Below, one piece after another: positions 26,192 through 36,404 of a stretch of DNA of 64,000 bases. The position numbers were made by a program, and so were the translations under genes. Position 1 is the first letter of the stretch, and each line of letters opens with the position of its first letter. The notes below the pieces were generated by a model. It saw only the letters and a program-made list of their open reading frames with translations. It did no database searches and was not told the DNA's origin. This stretch comes from Eutrigla gurnardus (lineage: Eukaryota > Chordata > Actinopteri > Perciformes > Triglidae), in contig OY741281.1 in assembly GCA_963514095.1 (NCBI GenBank), positions 11,912,028 to 11,976,027 of the forward strand. Direction: 5' to 3'.

Positions 26192-26399
26192 CTGTATGAC
26201 TTGGCCAGTCGATTAGCAGACTGTTTGCTGGGAGAGGAGGAGGACGGCAGGCGCTGAGTGGTAGAGTACCCCGGTGCGTCGGATGCGGACCCGAGGCGTT
26301 GTAGTTTCCCTGGGGAACCGGGTCCTGAGCCTCCTCCTCCTCCAGTCAGAGGGGAACTAACACGCTGGGCGGGTAAGGTGGAGCTGGAGTAGTAGATAC
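26192..26399 (-). CDS. ctnnd2: ctnnd2 exon: YYSSSTLPA to LAKSY
   Basis: This 208-nt exon encodes residues 161-229, from GIYYSSSTLPAQRVSSPLTG through a GGGGG run, GSPGKLQRLGSAS and SPSKQSANRLAKSY, plus 2 nt. It aligns to mammalian YYSSSTLPA, SPTKLQRGGSA and KQSPSRLAKSYS. It is low-complexity Ser/Pro/Gly sequence of the disordered N-terminal arm, with basic-directed Ser sites (RLAKSYS). The acceptor is gatctccag/GTA and the donor ATACAG/gtagag. The intron to the next exon is only 247 nt. Confidence 0.95.
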
Positions 26400-26936
26400 C
26401 TGGAGATCATGGGAAGGGAGAGAAAACTCAATAAACAGGGGAAAGCAGAAGAATGAGAATTGAGCCTTGTATCAGTGAGTCTTAGTCTTTGGGCCGGGGT
26501 TTTGGAAAGGGTGCCGCCTAGGAACTGTATAATTCTGCTAAGGGACTTCAACGCTCACATGGGCAAGAATGGAGGAACCAGGAAGGGGTGAAATATCTGC
26601 CCAATCTGATGCTTATCATGGATCGGCCATAATATTATGTTCCAGCATAGTTTGATTGATAAGTGTTCTTGATAGCAGATACCTTAGATCAAAGATCAAT
26701 GATCCATTTAGTGGTATCAGTGTTGATCAGACGTCTGCTAAATTACACATACTACAGGTTCTAAAAAAAACATTCTGCTTCGAGCAAGGTTTTTTGTTCC
26801 ACTGCTCATGCTTTTCTGTCAGCGTCTTCAAATGTCACCTCCGTTTATCCCCAGCCTCACGCTGTGTCAGATTCATTTATTATGAAGGAAATGCGTCTCC
26901 ATGGAGAGAAAAAGAGAGGTAGAGGTGAGTTCTTAC
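26400..26936 (-). other. ctnnd2: ctnnd2 intron, 537 nt
   Basis: GT-AG intron. More than a quarter of it is a LINE endonuclease relic lying antisense to the gene (about 26500-26655). The rest shows no feature. Confidence 0.9.
26500..26655 (+). pseudogene. LINE endonuclease-domain relic
   Basis: The stretch AGGGTGCCGCCTAGGAACTG...ATTCTGCTAAGGGACTTCAACGC translates in part as ILLRDFNAHMGKNGGTRKG before a stop. This resembles the apurinic-endonuclease motif GDFNAHVG of non-LTR retrotransposons (Gly changed to Arg). Farther on, AATATTATGTTCCAGCATAG resembles the next conserved segment, after a deletion. It is short, stop-containing and antisense to ctnnd2. The LINE clade is not assigned. Confidence 0.65.
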
Positions 26937-26991
26937 CTGACCCTGCCCCAGTTTGTGATTGTTGCTGCTGGGCTGCACGGCTGGATGTCAC
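26937..26991 (-). CDS. ctnnd2: ctnnd2 55-nt exon, Gln-rich
   Basis: This 55-nt exon encodes VTSSRAAQQQQSQTGAGS (residues 143-160) plus 1 nt. The acceptor is atcccctcag/GTG and the donor GGTCAG/gtaaga. TSSRA corresponds to TTSRAG in the mammalian protein. There the next 40 or so residues are Pro- and Ala-rich, whereas here they are replaced by a short Gln/Gly stretch. The 3' splice site has a 19-base C run (transcript sense) 11-29 nt from the exon. Both ends are in phase with neighbours, which supports a short exon with little sequence conservation. Confidence 0.88.
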
Positions 26992-27001
26992 CTGAGGGGA
27001 T

Positions 27002-27020
27002 GGGGGGGGGGGGGGGGGGG
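27002..27020. repeat. G19 homopolymer in a 3' splice site
   Basis: In transcript sense a C19 run ending 11 nt before exon 26991-26937, forming much of its polypyrimidine tract. Confidence 0.95.
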
Positions 27021-30000
27021 TAACAGGGAGTGGTAATAAGGGATGGATAGAGGGAGTGATTAGTTGGGGGAGGGTGGAGTTGGGAGGAGAGAAAGGGAGA
27101 GACAGAGTTAGGGAACATTGGATAAAAAAGAATACAGAGTATGGCCGTCAAAATCTTGTATGCACAATGAGTAGAGTCGAGCCTTTGAGGAGTTTCAAAT
27201 GAACCTAGAGCAGCTAGTAATGAAATCCCCACAGAAAACGGGTGATTCAAACAGACTCAGGAAAGCAGGCGGAAGTCCTCGGAGTTCAGCTGACTGAGGA
27301 GGTGGTGCAACAAGGCTTTATGAGACATGGTTTCAAAGTGGAGGGAAGAATTAGAGAGTCCATTGTGTATTATGTCTTAATATCGATCTATCTGTCATCA
27401 CATGAACCTGAATATTCACCAATCCTTAGAGTAATGGAATCGCTTATTGAAATCAGACTCAAGACCAAGATGAAGCTATTCTCTGTTTAATCACTCATAT
27501 GGACTTTGTATGGCAACATCTATCAAACTATGGATATCGCACACTAATAGTCAGAAAGTCAAATTTAAGAGAGCAGCAGAATTGTCTTTCTTTTTTTGCT
27601 CTCCCACAGCCCCGCTACCTAAAGTAATGACAGGAATCTATATAATAAGTGTCTGTATTTATGACGGTATTGAAAATCATGCCATCAGGATTCTCAAATA
27701 CCTGAAAGACTGTTGTACCCTTAAGCTTATTACTAGTCTTAGTACATGCATTTGTACAAGGCCACATTATGCAAGCTTAGTCACCGAGTCACTTTGGAAC
27801 ACTGTCATCACTGCATATGCAGTAACTACTCTAGGAGCGTCAGAGAATGTGAAAATACTCAGACATTTACAAATGGAAATTACCACAAACATATGATCAT
27901 GCAATAACCAGTGTGTCAGAGAATGCCAACACACACCCACACACACACACAAACAATCAGCACTTAAATGTAGCCTACATTAGCACGGAAGAGTTTCCAG
28001 GGCTGCACATTTGCAACTGTCTAATTGTGCAGGAATACTGGTAGAAAATAAAAGTGTGACATCTCCCATTATGTTCTGAATGGAGGGTTCTGCTTCTTTT
28101 TTTTTTTCCTGCTCTGTGATGAGCCAAAGTGTGTCTGCTGAAGACAACAGGCCTTTGGTTCCAGTGCTGCTTTGGTTGCTGAGGGGTCATGGAAACTGAT
28201 TTATCGCTGGCTGAGTGGAGTAGCGCTCTCTTTCAAAAGTCTAACAGGAGGTCGGTAAAGCAGCAGACACGTGGAGGCAACGATCAGGGCTGGAAGAATG
28301 GGAAATATAGGAGAGAGCCGGTACAAAAGCAACACACCAGATATGCTATACTGTTCATGGAAAGTAAATTAATTCAAGTAAATTAGTCATAATCATATGA
28401 CATAATATGTTGTACTTTATCACATCCAGATTGAAACATGAATTATACTTGTATTAAGATAAGTGTATAAACACTGGTATTGATTGAACACGCGTGAGTT
28501 TTTGAGGTGTTTCTGTAACGTCGATCTGAAAAGTCTCCCCCTGCAGTGAGCTATGTGTAGCTTCTATATATATCGTCTTACATGTTCTTGACTCAGAAAC
28601 ATGCTGACACTTTATTTGCCTTTCTATGGGTTCTCGTGTGGAAGTGGAAGTGCTTGTGTAAGGGTACAGTATAGCATTCGACCTTGAGCTGCTGACGCAC
28701 CCTGATCTCAACACACAAGACATAAATCATGATGGAAGCTGTAACTTAACCTGGCTCAACGACAAAGGAAGGGCTGAGTTTTACCCTCAAACCAACAACC
28801 CTGGATGGTAACTATACTGGTAGAATTACAGCCACAGTCAGGTGGTCAGATATACTGAAATGGCTGAACTACCAGCAATTAGTTGGTAATTGGAGTCGTC
28901 TTGTCATGTTCATTGCTTTTCTGAACCAAATTCTGCCGATGCTAACTCAGAGCAGCTGACTCAATCTCAATGCAGTTCTGTCGTTATTTTACTAGCACAC
29001 TTAATAATCTTGTAGCAGGAATAAAAAGAATGTCTCTCTTGTTTCCCACACAAATGACTTTCTAACTTTGTCAAAATTGCACTGAAATATACTCATCGTC
29101 AACAACTTGACAATGATTCCATTCAAATTGTCAACAACCTCAGGTTCATATTTAGCTAAAAATCAAGAGTCAGATTTGTATGCAAACGCCCATAAATACA
29201 TGAAGCAGTATAGCTTCTAGCTTTTCAGGCAATGCAGTTGAGCTCCCGGCTGTCAATCCAAGGAATGCAGCTCAGCATCAGCTTCTAAGCAGCCGGCAAT
29301 CCCACCATTTCTTCAGCATTCTCTGGTTTTCATCTTGAGAAACGAGAAAAGCCGGTCTTACTGCTGCATATGTAAATTACAGCACTCATGCTGCTGGTAT
29401 TGCTATAAAACCCTCTCAATTTTCCTACTTTTTTTTATGATTTTTACAAAGCAGTCATAACCTTAGGTCCCCTCATTGGATTCACTTTAAATTCAGTACA
29501 GAGGCTGGCATAACAAGCCTGTTACACCATGATACTTAGTCCTGGAACAATCTGCAGCCCAAGCTTGAACTTCAGACCCTTATATTGTTAAATTATTTTG
29601 AACTTAGATAATAATTATAATGGAAGTGGTCACTGCTAGCTGAAGTTGCTTCAATTAATGAACAGACACGTGACTAAAATGCTGTCTCGTCGGTGAACTG
29701 TAGTAAATATAAGGGTCTTATGTCAACCATGTGTTTGATTCAGCACACGTGGAGTATTTGGATTATCAAGTCTCTATAAACGGTCAGAGAAAGATCTTAA
29801 TTGGGAGCTTCTATTCAGAACAGTGTGCAATGAAAAAAAACCTCCTATACAAGTCCCCTGTGTTAACTTAGTAGGTTATGAAGCCAAGGGAGAGATCTAA
29901 AGCTGATGAGATGCAGGCCACACAAATAAAGTTTAAGGGCCCCATTAACAGTTTATTTTACGTGATTGTGTTCAACAGCATGTGCTACAGCCACTGAGAT

Positions 30001-30551
30001 GTACAATGAACAGAAGTTAAGACTTAAGATTAAGACTGATGAAGAGTTGAGCAAAAACAAAACAACAAAAAAACAAAAAAAACAGATGGGTGATTGATTC
30101 ACCGGGTAAATAAATGATGAGTATAGATGAATTGTTGGCTGAGGTAACTAATAAATAGAAAGTCTGACAGACTTGTGTGAGGGAGAGCACTTTCTCCATC
30201 CCATTCTGTGTCATCTTTCAGTGCCGCTGCGTTTCTCCCCCAGTAAAACACTAGGATGTTTGAGGTGCCATGTATCCATGCATTATTAAAGCGGGGCCTC
30301 TCAGGGTTATAAATACCCTACAGAGGAGCAGCAACATACTGGACCTTTCGCCTTTCCTTCTCGCTCATCCTGTGCAAACTTTTGCACACGCATGGCGAGT
30401 GCACCAACTAAGAATCTGCATAGCTGCACATGCATGCGAGCTGCACCTGTCTATCTATCACACTGCTGCGTGAAGCTATTCATGAGCAACAAGCCCTGCT
30501 GACAACACTGGCCCCATTACACTGACAAGCCCAAAACATCAGAGAGGATGA

Positions 30552-30572
30552 TACACACACACACACACACAC
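30552..30572. repeat. (CA)10 microsatellite
   Basis: Short CA array. Confidence 0.9.
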
Positions 30573-30943
30573 ATTCATGCTCACATAGGCAGAGATGGTG
30601 AGCAGAGAGGACAGGGAAATACAAAAAAAGGGGGAGAGAAAAGAGGATGGGAACACTGCAACACAAGGGAAACAGAGAAGAAGGAATATTATGGAATCCA
30701 GAACACGGACAATGAAAACTCCTTTTCTGTTTCTGTCCATCCGTCTACGGTGCATGTCTGGACCTTCTGTGTTTCTGTCTTTCAGGGTTTGCCTCCTGTA
30801 TTTCTTACTTATTAAGGGAAGGAGTGGGAGCTCTATTTGGTGGGACTGTTGGGGGGGAGAAATGAATGGATGTGCTCACAAAGCCAAATATCACCTGCTT
30901 CACTTTTCTTTTTGAAAAGACATAAGTACATGACACAGCATAC

Positions 30944-30946
<3 letters not shown>

Positions 30947-31017
<71 letters not shown>
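30947..31017. repeat. (CA)35 microsatellite
   Basis: Uninterrupted CA dinucleotides. Confidence 0.96.
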
Positions 31018-31019
<2 letters not shown>

Positions 31020-32051
31020 GTATGAGAAACACAACACAAACACACATTTACGTTGTGGAAAACCTTACTGAAAACAGGTTTTGTGTGGGTATGATACATT
31101 AAAGGTATTATCAAAGTGCTGTCAAACCATGTTAAAGAATTATCTGGTTCATACTTATTGGCCTAAAATATTTCCTCATAACCATAATTCATAAACATCT
31201 ATCACAAAAACCCAGAAACTGACAAAACATTTTAATGAAGCTGCTCACCGACTTTGCAGATATATGTGGGTGTTGAAAGTACACATCTGTGTGTGTGTGT
31301 GTGCATGCACAATGTTTGTATTACCATGGATATGTTAAGGACATGAAAATTGGAAAATATTGTCTCCTGTAGGCTGGAAAGTAATTAGCTGCTTTTTCTC
31401 TCATCGTCAGCACGCTGCTGTGATTAATATGTGACTTTGTCTCCAGCTTTATTTCTCAAGTCCTTACAAACAAAACACTTGCTGAGATTTCTCTGTGTGC
31501 ATTTAATCATCGTCTCATTTCGGTCTATGAGCATCTGATTACCTTCTAAACCGCTACATGGAATTAGCCTAACCCCGTCTCTCACCCCTTCCCATTTACA
31601 GACACAAACATGCTGTGGATTGCTTTAAAAGCCGGTTCTCGTGGCTCAGCAGCTAATAAAATGGGAATCTGAATGAATAAGTACTCATGCACAGTGATTA
31701 ATTAGACCCGCTTCTGATGTCAAACAGAGTCTACATATGTTGAGGATGCTGAGATTCGCATGTAGCTGGAGAAGAGCTACGCAAGATAGGGCTTGGAAAA
31801 ATATTCACTCAGCCTCACAGAATAACAGAGGAATGTAAACATCTGCAAATACAGTGTGTCACACAGAAACACTTTTTTCTCAGTATGACAGGAAACAAAA
31901 AAGTTCCCTGACCATCATTGCACAGCACAAGTTTTCTAAGAACAGCCACTTCAGTTTACACAATGGCCAGTGTTAGAAACATCTGCCTTCTTCCTCATCA
32001 ACACACTTCCACGCATCCTCATCGTCACCTTCGTGCAGCAGCATTTCCTAC

Positions 32052-32224
32052 CTGGTTGTAGCTGTGCACGGCTCCTCCAACCTGCCCGCTGCGCTGAGGA
32101 GTTGCTGCGGTGATGCTGTCGCTAAGGGCGAGGGTCTGGTTGCTATGGTAGCTGGCAGAGTACTGGAGCGAAGCCTCCGGGGTGGAGTTGAGCTGCAAGG
32201 AACTCTGGGAAAGAAGAGCCGGTC
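32052..32224 (-). CDS. ctnnd2: ctnnd2 exon with SYHSNQTLAL
   Basis: This 173-nt exon encodes residues 85-142. It begins RPALLSQSSLQLNSTPEASL, continues with QYSASYHSNQTLALSDS and ends HSYNQ at a codon boundary. LLSQ-x-LQLNS-x-PE and SYHSNQTLAL match CTNND2 specifically and are among the best evidence for the gene identity. The acceptor is tatcggtag/GAC and the donor AACCAG/gtagga. The coding frame stays open upstream of the acceptor into CA-repeat intron, which is why a longer open frame appears there. The (CA)n and C15 tracts about 60-170 nt upstream of the acceptor are intronic. Confidence 0.96.
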
Positions 32225-32287
32225 CTACCGATAGAGAAAGGCAGGAGCGGTGTATGGTTGGGTTGTTGGTGGGGGTTGAGTTGAGAT

Positions 32288-32294
32288 TGTGTGT

Positions 32295-32335
<41 letters not shown>
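32288..32335. repeat. (GT)n microsatellite near a ctnnd2 acceptor
   Basis: CA repeat in the transcript, 63-110 nt upstream of the acceptor of exon 32224-32052. Confidence 0.95.
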
Positions 32336-32336
<1 letters not shown>

Positions 32337-32380
32337 TTGCATATATAGAGTGAGTAGAGAGAGATTAAGCATGAGAAAGA

Positions 32381-32395
32381 GGGGGGGGGGGGGGG
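32381..32395. repeat. G15 homopolymer
   Basis: C15 in the transcript, upstream of the CA repeat and exon 32224-32052. Confidence 0.94.
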
Positions 32396-33799
32396 TGCAT
32401 GGAGGGGAGAGATTGAGAGGCGAAGAGTGAAATGGGGAAGAGAGAGAGAGCAGCAATTTAGAACAGATAGTGCAGCAGTGCAGCACTCCGTGAGTTGGAG
32501 ATGGCATACATAATTTATTAGCAGAGGGGAAGAGAAACAGAGGAACAGAGAGAATGGGAGGAGGAGCAGGGCGATGGAGAGGATGGGAGGAGGAGGTTTG
32601 AAAAGAAGAAAGTTGTAATGGAGGGAACACCTAATCACTTGATTTGTTACCAACCCAAACATGTTCATTTTTACCTGTCGACCTGAGCAAAACTTCACTG
32701 GACCCCCCATTGTGCAACATGTAAGGAAGTTCAAGGTTGGAGTCAATCAATAAGCGTTTTATTCCTTCGCAGCGTGTTAGAATATGACTTCATACAGTAT
32801 ACCTCACCAGCTGGAGTACACCCACCTTCCATACAGTTTAACAGCCTAAGCTCCGCTTAAGTGCTGACGTGGACTATATGAACCAAAATGTGCTTCAGTC
32901 AAACGGTGAGCGCGGCGGTAGCAACGCGCTCGCATATGAGCCGTTCCTGCTGTGGTGTCAGATACTTATTTGATTCCCCTCTCTCTGATTCCCAAGCTGT
33001 GCAGATAAAGCTTTGTATTGATTGGGAAGGAGAACATCATAAGGCAGTTTGTAAGAGTGACTATCTTCCAAACGGTGTGAGCAGCGATGAGGCAAACCGA
33101 GGGAAACTGTTACAATCCACTCCATAGGCGGGGGGTCCGTGTGAGCGGTTATATAGGTTATCTGCACGTGTGCTTGTTTCTTTCTGAAGAGCAGTTAGGT
33201 CTGTAACCTATTCACTCAGCGGTGTATAAATATTTCATTAGTAGCTATTTTTACTCTACCTTTTGAGTACTAATTTCAAGTACTTGTAGTTAAAGTTATA
33301 GGTCAAATAAATACTCTTGAAATATGTTATTATAAAGTCTACAATAAATGTCTTCCCCAGAGCTCACTAGCATCTCCGTTTCTTTTTTCACCCCAAAATA
33401 ACAAAGACCCCATTATTATTATTCTCCCATATCTATTTGCTTGCTTTCTCTCTCTCTTCTCCCCCATCTCTCTCTCTCCCCCAGAATCCCTTTCTCCCAG
33501 TGAGCCTGTGAGCTGTGAACCAAGATCAACTCCTCTGCTTTTCGCCTTCACAAAAGACGTGTCTTGGCTCATCTCGAATCGTCCCCTTGCTTTTTTATGA
33601 ATTATTAAACAGCACTTTGAGTTACGCAGAGTGAGTGGGAGCTCCCAAACTGATCATCACACGGCCTTGGTTTGTAACATTGTGGGCGTTTGTGTGACAA
33701 AAAACACTGTGTGCTTTTTCAGGGTTCATATGTGTGATTTGGAGTTGGACGGTGAGATTATTGGAAAGTCAGTTAGAGGGGAAACTGTTCAGGAGCTCC

Positions 33800-33800
<1 letters not shown>

Positions 33801-33868
<68 letters not shown>
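33801..33868. repeat. (GT)n microsatellite
   Basis: About 33 GT units with one TTT start. Confidence 0.96.
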
Positions 33869-33870
<2 letters not shown>

Positions 33871-35763
33871 ATGTAAACGCTCTATGTGTGGATATCATTA
33901 CTTGGGTATGAGTGATAGGATGAAATGAAAAACACCGTTGCAAGTTCATGCCTCGATTGAATCTCATAGTGTCCGTTCAGCAGTTCCGTTCATCATATTC
34001 GTATTCAATCTATATTTAAATACATACACCCCATATAAACACACAAGGGTTTATGACATTATAACATTATAAAGGGGGTTAGATAGCACAACTCACCAAG
34101 CCGCCCACTGAAATTGAATTGGGAAGTATTTCATGTCTAGATATTAACTTTTTTTTGTTGCCAGGTTGTGATTTTGAGCACTTATTTATGTATATTTTTC
34201 TTGCTCTGTTGTGTCACCTCACCCACTACTGTATCAGCTGAAAGCAAAAAGCCTCCCTGTTTTGCGACACCTTTCGCTGAAGACAGTTCTGTGTATTTAC
34301 CACTAAGCTATTTGCAGCGCTAACATTTTGGGTGGAAAAAAAACACACACACACATGCAGACAAACAAACTCAAACACAAATAGCTATGCTGAATTTATC
34401 TGCACCCACACATTGTGATGCTCTCGGTAGAAACCCATTTGCAAAATGGGGAAGAAAAAAATAAAAAACAGCTGGGTTTGGAGCACCCACAATATGAGTG
34501 CTCACAAATGAGAGTGTCATCTATTTGGAGTCAGATAAAGCAGGAGTGACGGCGGGAGGATTCAGGCGCTCCCTACAGACAAGATAGGAATCAAATTATC
34601 TGACATGTCTCCCCACTGTTCTGCATGTGCTTAAACATGCCACCTGCCTCTTATCAAAGGAGACCAGCAGCAGTAAAACCAGCATTCAATCCTGTCAAGC
34701 CTTCGTATCCTACAGTGATATACTTATTACGTAGCCAGCACATTCTAATATTACTAGAAGGGACGCGTGATCGAACTCACGGTTTAATATGTGAGTAAAC
34801 ACTTCACGTGGAAATGGGCCGAGCGGCATGTTGGGTGCCGGTTTTAAAATGCCATCCATTACAGCGACGTTAACTATCAAAAAGGTCAGCAGACAATAAG
34901 TGAAATGGGAATGCAGCGTTCCAAAACCAATGACCTGCAGAGAAAATGCCAAGCGCATTTAGCAAGACCTCACACACGAGCTGCTTCCTCCATCTCTGTC
35001 CCATCTGGTTTATCAGAACACAAGGCCAACAGGATGGAGGCGCTGCTGGAAGCTGGACGGTTGTCGGTACAAATCCAGGCGCAGCATGGTGTTTTATTAT
35101 GTTGTGAGGAATATATTCACATTTTCAAACACTCTACTTACTTCATCTAACTATATACTTAAAGTCTTATCTGGAACAAAATTCTCCCCCGTCTCGACTT
35201 GCTTATTGTAAGTAGCAATTAAATCTGAGCGAGGACTCAATATTAACACCGGGAATTGCTGCACTTGGGCCAGATATCTAGTGGCCTGAGGGACTAATAA
35301 GAGTACATTTTCTCATTTCCTATCAGGAAAACAAAAATAATTACTAAACAATACACACCATAATCCTTCCGTCTTCAAAGCAACCACAGGCGTGGGTTTT
35401 TATTAAGATTGCCTGGATATCCGTTACCCCACAGTCACTCTTATTCAGGAATGACTGTGCATGACAATTAAAAATGAGATTTATATTCCCTTTGAAGCAG
35501 TAACAGGTTTGTTTACCCTTGCTGAAGTGTCCGCTGGAGTTGAACAAAGTAGACCTTGATGTTGATCTATTGTGTTCTTTCAAAGGATACAACCAATGTC
35601 TTGTCTACGAAGGAAATCCTCCAAGAACAAATGTGAATACACATAACACTTTAAACCCGTCAAATCCAGCTTGCACCTTGACGTTCTTCTGAAATTATTT
35701 TCTGCTTCAGTTAGAGTTGTGTGTTGTTGCGTACACACCAATGATGCTGTTAAGTACACTTAC

Positions 35764-35868
35764 GTTCTCCACTGTCAAGTATGCCTGATTCCTGGAGGGA
35801 GCGAATGCAGGAATCCACCAACTCCAAACCAGTGGTCAGCTCGTCCTCGATATCCTTCTGTCCGTCCG
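35764..35868 (-). CDS. ctnnd2: ctnnd2 exon: conserved acidic block
   Basis: This 105-nt exon encodes residues 50-84: A, then DGQKDIEDELTTGLELVDSC, then IRSLQESGILDSGE, plus 1 nt. It is nearly identical to mammalian CTNND2 through SGILD. The acceptor is cttcacag/CGG and the donor GAGAAC/gtaagt is close to consensus. Its length is a multiple of three with the same phase (1) at both ends, so it could be skipped without shifting frame. After ILD the mammalian protein has about five extra residues (PQDYST before GER) that are absent here. Confidence 0.96.
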
Positions 35869-36324
35869 CTGTGAAGGACAAAAAGGACGGTGATCTAAGC
35901 AGCAGACGAGTGAGGAAATACAGCCAAAGAGTGTATACTTGCGGCCTTTATATTATGCAGTTTAACACTGACTGTCAAAGCCAATGGTGGCCTTGGTCTG
36001 GCACAACTTTGACATTCATATTATGTGCTTGGAAGTGTGATTATGCGTGTTTGCAATCATCTTTTAATCCATCAGGTATGCAGGTGGGAGCTTCCTGGGC
36101 CGCTGGTATAAATGTTCCTTGACACACAATTTTCCTAGTGTGTCAATCAGACACGAGGCGGAGCAGGCCTTGTTGGTGTCGGGGCAATAAATCCTCTACT
36201 CAAGATGTGTCAGTGCTATATGTACAGTATACGTGTCAAGGATTTAGGTTAGAAAGCAGTGGTATAAAGGTTTGACGGGTCAGGTTTTGCAACAATACCT
36301 TTGCATGCATGTCTGAGCAGTATG

Positions 36325-36355
<31 letters not shown>

Positions 36356-36369
36356 ATTCATAACTTTAC
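35869..36369 (-). other. ctnnd2: ctnnd2 intron, 501 nt
   Basis: GT-AG intron following the 35-nt microexon. A CA repeat (transcript sense) sits just downstream of the donor; nothing else recognised. Confidence 0.9.
36329..36355. repeat. (GT)13 microsatellite next to the microexon donor
   Basis: CA repeat in the transcript starting about 14 nt past the 35-nt exon 36404-36370. Confidence 0.95.
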
Positions 36370-36404
36370 CTTGAGCGTTCCAGCGAAACTGCTCATCCGT
36401 TGAA
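36370..36404 (-). CDS. ctnnd2: ctnnd2 35-nt microexon
   Basis: This 35-nt exon completes the split codon AG/T and encodes SSTDEQFRWNAQ (partial-chain 38-49), leaving 1 nt for the next codon. Mammalian CTNND2 has a closely similar segment here (SSAEEQFQWQSQ). The acceptor is cttttgcag/TTC and the donor TCAAG/gtaaag. A GT tract on the + strand (CA in the transcript) begins only 14 nt past the exon end. Skipping this exon alone would shift the frame, so a cassette role would need another exon skipped with it. Supported by phase on both sides and by family similarity despite its size. Confidence 0.92.

Larger units (their letters stand above)
26992..32051 (-). other. ctnnd2: ctnnd2 intron, 5.1 kb
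   Basis: GT-AG intron. It contains (CA)n at 30552-30572 and 30947-31017, and ends in a 3' splice site with a C19 run. The 27100-30500 part is AT-rich with no recognised repeat or exon. Confidence 0.85.
32225..35763 (-). other. ctnnd2: ctnnd2 intron, 3.5 kb
   Basis: GT-AG intron with a near-consensus donor (gtaagt). It contains GT tracts at 32288-32335 and 33801-33868 and a G15 run at 32381-32395, all + strand. No coding signal. Confidence 0.88.

Noticed and set aside
32025..32630. A 201-codon minus-strand open frame as a gene
   Set aside because: Only 32224-32052 is coding (ctnnd2); the rest runs through C15 and CA-repeat intron.
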